The notes below the pieces were generated by a model. It was not told where the DNA came from. It was given only the letters and a program-made list of their open reading frames with translations, and did not search any database. Both the position numbers and the translations under genes were made by a program. Shown piece after piece: positions 62,582 to 64,000 of a DNA stretch of 64,000 bases; the first letter of the stretch is position 1; every line of letters begins with the position of its first letter. The stretch comes from Prevotella falsenii DSM 22864 = JCM 15124 (lineage in GTDB: Bacteria > Bacteroidota > Bacteroidia > Bacteroidales > Bacteroidaceae): positions 1 through 64,000 of the forward strand of contig NZ_BAJY01000004.1 in assembly GCF_000613945.1 (NCBI RefSeq), given 5' to 3'.

Positions 62582-62636
62582 AATAGAAATCCTAGAAATC
62601 TCTAGGAACTCTAGAATATCTAGAAAAGCCTATAAT
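62582..62636. repeat. CTAG-rich short repeat tract
   Basis: AATCCTAGAAATCTCTAGGA, then ACTCTAGAATATCTAGAA and CCTATAATTTC in close series; resembles the tracts at 13841 and 45986. No gene in 62637-62726. Confidence 0.55.
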
Positions 62637-62726
62637 TTCTATACGCGAAAACCACACCTCTGCAACGGCAGAGCGAAAAAACGTGGTATCGGGAAGGCTG
62701 TTTTGTGCCATAAACACGGCTGCGCC

Positions 62727-63661
62727 TTATCGAAGAAGATAAGGAAAGAGGTTGTAAAGCGTGATGACAAGGGTGCCAAAGGTAAGAAACTTGAAAGTAA
62801 AATTGGTGAATTTGGTGTGGGTCAGCGCAAAGAAGTGCCCTATCAGAGGCGAAGTTGATGCGATAACCATGCCGAGGAGGGCATCGAAATGCTGCGGTTG
62901 CAGGCATAGAAAAACAATGGAAACGGTGTTCAGGTTGATGAAAAAGCTGTAAAGCATGCGATTACGAATGCTGTCGGAACGCTTTTTGCGCAGATAGTGC
63001 ACCGTGCCGATGATGGCACAGAGTATTACCCACGATGCTGTTACTATCTGATTGACCGATAGCAACAAATAGTTGGCAATGCTGCCGAAATTGGTGAGTT
63101 CGACAAAATGCTGCACTGCCATTTGCCATTCGCCACGATAAAGCAAGATGCCGAATGCCACAAGATTGGGCAAAAGTAGTCCGAAAAGCGATGAAACATA
63201 GTTGCGGACACCGGGAGCTAACAGCTTTGTGGTAAGCAACACCCACACAATGGGCACAAAATAAAGGGTTTGCACCCACACAATGCTGCTGAAACCCATA
63301 CAGAGAAAGGCGTAGAATACCCACCCCGGCGAGCGTTTGTCTTGATAGCAACGGAAAATGCAAGTGTAGAAACCTACCATGCAGAGCACCACACTGGCAG
63401 CACGCATCGACACAAACTGGAAAGTAGCATCGTGGTAAGCACCATATAGCAACACGACACCATACGGCTGTAGATGCGTATGAGGGCGTTGGCGTTGTTC
63501 AGTTCCATCATTAGAAAGGTGGAAAAGAGCATGCAGAGGAAGGGCGCAATAACCGACAAGTTGTTAAAACACACTACTGCCCACACAGCAGTCGTAAGGA
63601 CAGACACTACGGTGAGTGTCCATCGGCTTTCAGCAATTGTGTTTTGTAGTCGTTTGCGCAC
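62727..63661 (-). pseudogene. polytopic membrane protein of unknown function, frameshifted
   Basis: About 310 aa in two frames. The N-terminal ~66 residues start at 63661 (M-R-K-R-L-Q-N-T) with two membrane segments and N-A-L-I-R-I-Y-S-R-M. The other frame, in register from about 63460, continues V-V-L-L-Y-G-A-Y-H-D-A-T-F-Q-F and has about eight more helices to 62727. One extra base in the CC at 63460-63461 (GG on the coding strand) gives R-M-G-V-V-L-L-Y and a single protein. It resembles the DUF6427-type membrane proteins of Bacteroidota, but I am not certain. No catalytic motif seen. Confidence 0.7.
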
Positions 63662-63675
63662 CGCTTTTCTGTTTT

Positions 63676-63771
63676 AAGTAGGTATTCTAAATTAAACCCC
63701 AATCAGTCATTAGGACGCATTTGCTTATATTTGTTATTACCGTTATGCTTCTTTGGGGTAAACACCTACGC
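63676..63771. repeat. imperfect inverted repeat related to the MITE ends
   Basis: The left side TAAGTAGGTATTCTAAATTA matches the 200-bp element's terminus at about 17 of 20 positions, followed by AACCCCAA; 90 bp on is TTGGGGT-AAACACCTACG, its inverse. The 30-odd bases after TTAAACCCC differ from the MITE interior, so it is a different or decayed element. Confidence 0.5.
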
Positions 63772-63929
63772 ATTATCCTATTGCCTCATTCTTGTTTTTA
63801 CCACTATATTTACGCCGCTTTCTTGTTGTTTCGGCATCTTTCATCATTTCCCAAAGCCGGCATACTGACTGAAAAACAGACTCAAATATTGTGGCAATTG
63901 AGTATAAACACTACTTGCCAATGTAGTTT

Positions 63930-64000
63930 TTATAAATCCTGACCGATGTCCCTACGGAAGTTTTTGCCTATAAACTTTATCTTTTTAGCATCGGTGAAAC
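63930..64000 (-). CDS. partial CDS, C-terminal end only (runs off the window)
   Basis: The last 22 codons of a minus-strand reading frame reach the stop at 63930, with a basic, protein-like composition (D-A-K-K-I-K-F-I-G-K-N-F-R-R-D). I cannot identify the family from so short a piece; it may also be chance. Between 63772 and 63929 no gene is seen. Confidence 0.3.
   Translation of the reverse strand, partial: FTDAKKIKFIGKNFRRDIGQDL

Overview
The window looks like a chromosomal segment from a Bacteroidales bacterium, most likely a Prevotella of the oral (P. intermedia-like) type. This rests on protein families: NspC, a TamL-type outer-membrane lipoprotein, DUF4295, a Bacteroidota-type L28/L33 cluster, an S46 dipeptidyl-peptidase, and two secreted proteins carrying the HA2/DUF2436 haemoglobin-binding domain known from Porphyromonas gingipains and HagA. 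It also rests on at least six exact TTTG-N20-TAnnTTTG promoters, the primary sigma-factor signature of this phylum. The genus is inference; no 16S gene is present.

Layout. 1-5.4 kb: an RluA-type pseudouridine synthase, a small membrane protein, a CbpA-like J protein, carboxynorspermidine decarboxylase, a ThiE/TenI-like protein and PRPP synthetase. 5.5-10.4 kb: a co-directional set of a DUF2141 protein, a TonB-receptor-like barrel, a membrane protein, a winged-helix regulator and a frameshifted S41 peptidase. 10.5-13.9 kb: a four-unit 22-bp repeat array, then two tandem secreted HA2/DUF2436 proteins, each behind the same structured mRNA leader. 13.9-20.5 kb: two tRNAs, YaaA, LMW-PTP, DnaB, IspE, a candidate ncRNA and rpmB-rpmG-DUF4295. 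20.8-26.4 kb: an SF1 helicase, SmpB, a DMP19-like protein and a plasmid-type Rep initiator. 27.4-36 kb: PheT, YebC, a YycJ-like hydrolase, TamL, a SpoU methyltransferase and a membrane protein. 36-46 kb: an M3 peptidase, a NimA-like flavoprotein, a PafA-like phosphatase, two tandem deoxynucleoside kinases, TrxB, a TPR protein and RibH. 46-56.7 kb: an LplA-LipA fusion (frameshifted), a DXS-like enzyme, an FMN-binding/ferredoxin membrane protein, PanB, a HAD phosphatase, RsmG, a metallo-hydrolase and RuvC. 57-64 kb: a frameshifted DPP7-like S46 peptidase, a frameshifted flippase, an SpmA/B-like protein and a frameshifted membrane protein.

The most unusual content is non-coding. (1) Thirteen intergenic copies of a ~188-bp element are built from 15-bp AAAA-N7-TTTT boxes at 22-bp steps. 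The heptamers change between copies, and boxes 1 and 2 usually change together so that they stay complementary. (2) The two HA2 genes share a leader with a covarying GNRA hairpin and a CCUCC/GGAGG pairing that would bury the ribosome-binding site, a riboswitch-like architecture. (3) Three nearly identical 200-bp MITE-like elements have 21-bp terminal inverted repeats. (4) Two short RNAs share a leader motif and a GUGA-capped hairpin.

Five genes are broken by a single-base indel. Each is repaired by changing one base, in most cases within a short homopolymer, so sequencing error must be excluded before calling them pseudogenes. Most genes are housekeeping and do not form one pathway. The HA2 proteins, the DPP7-like S46 peptidase, the S41 and M3 peptidases and the barrel/TamL outer-membrane genes fit an asaccharolytic or protein-using, haem-dependent lifestyle.
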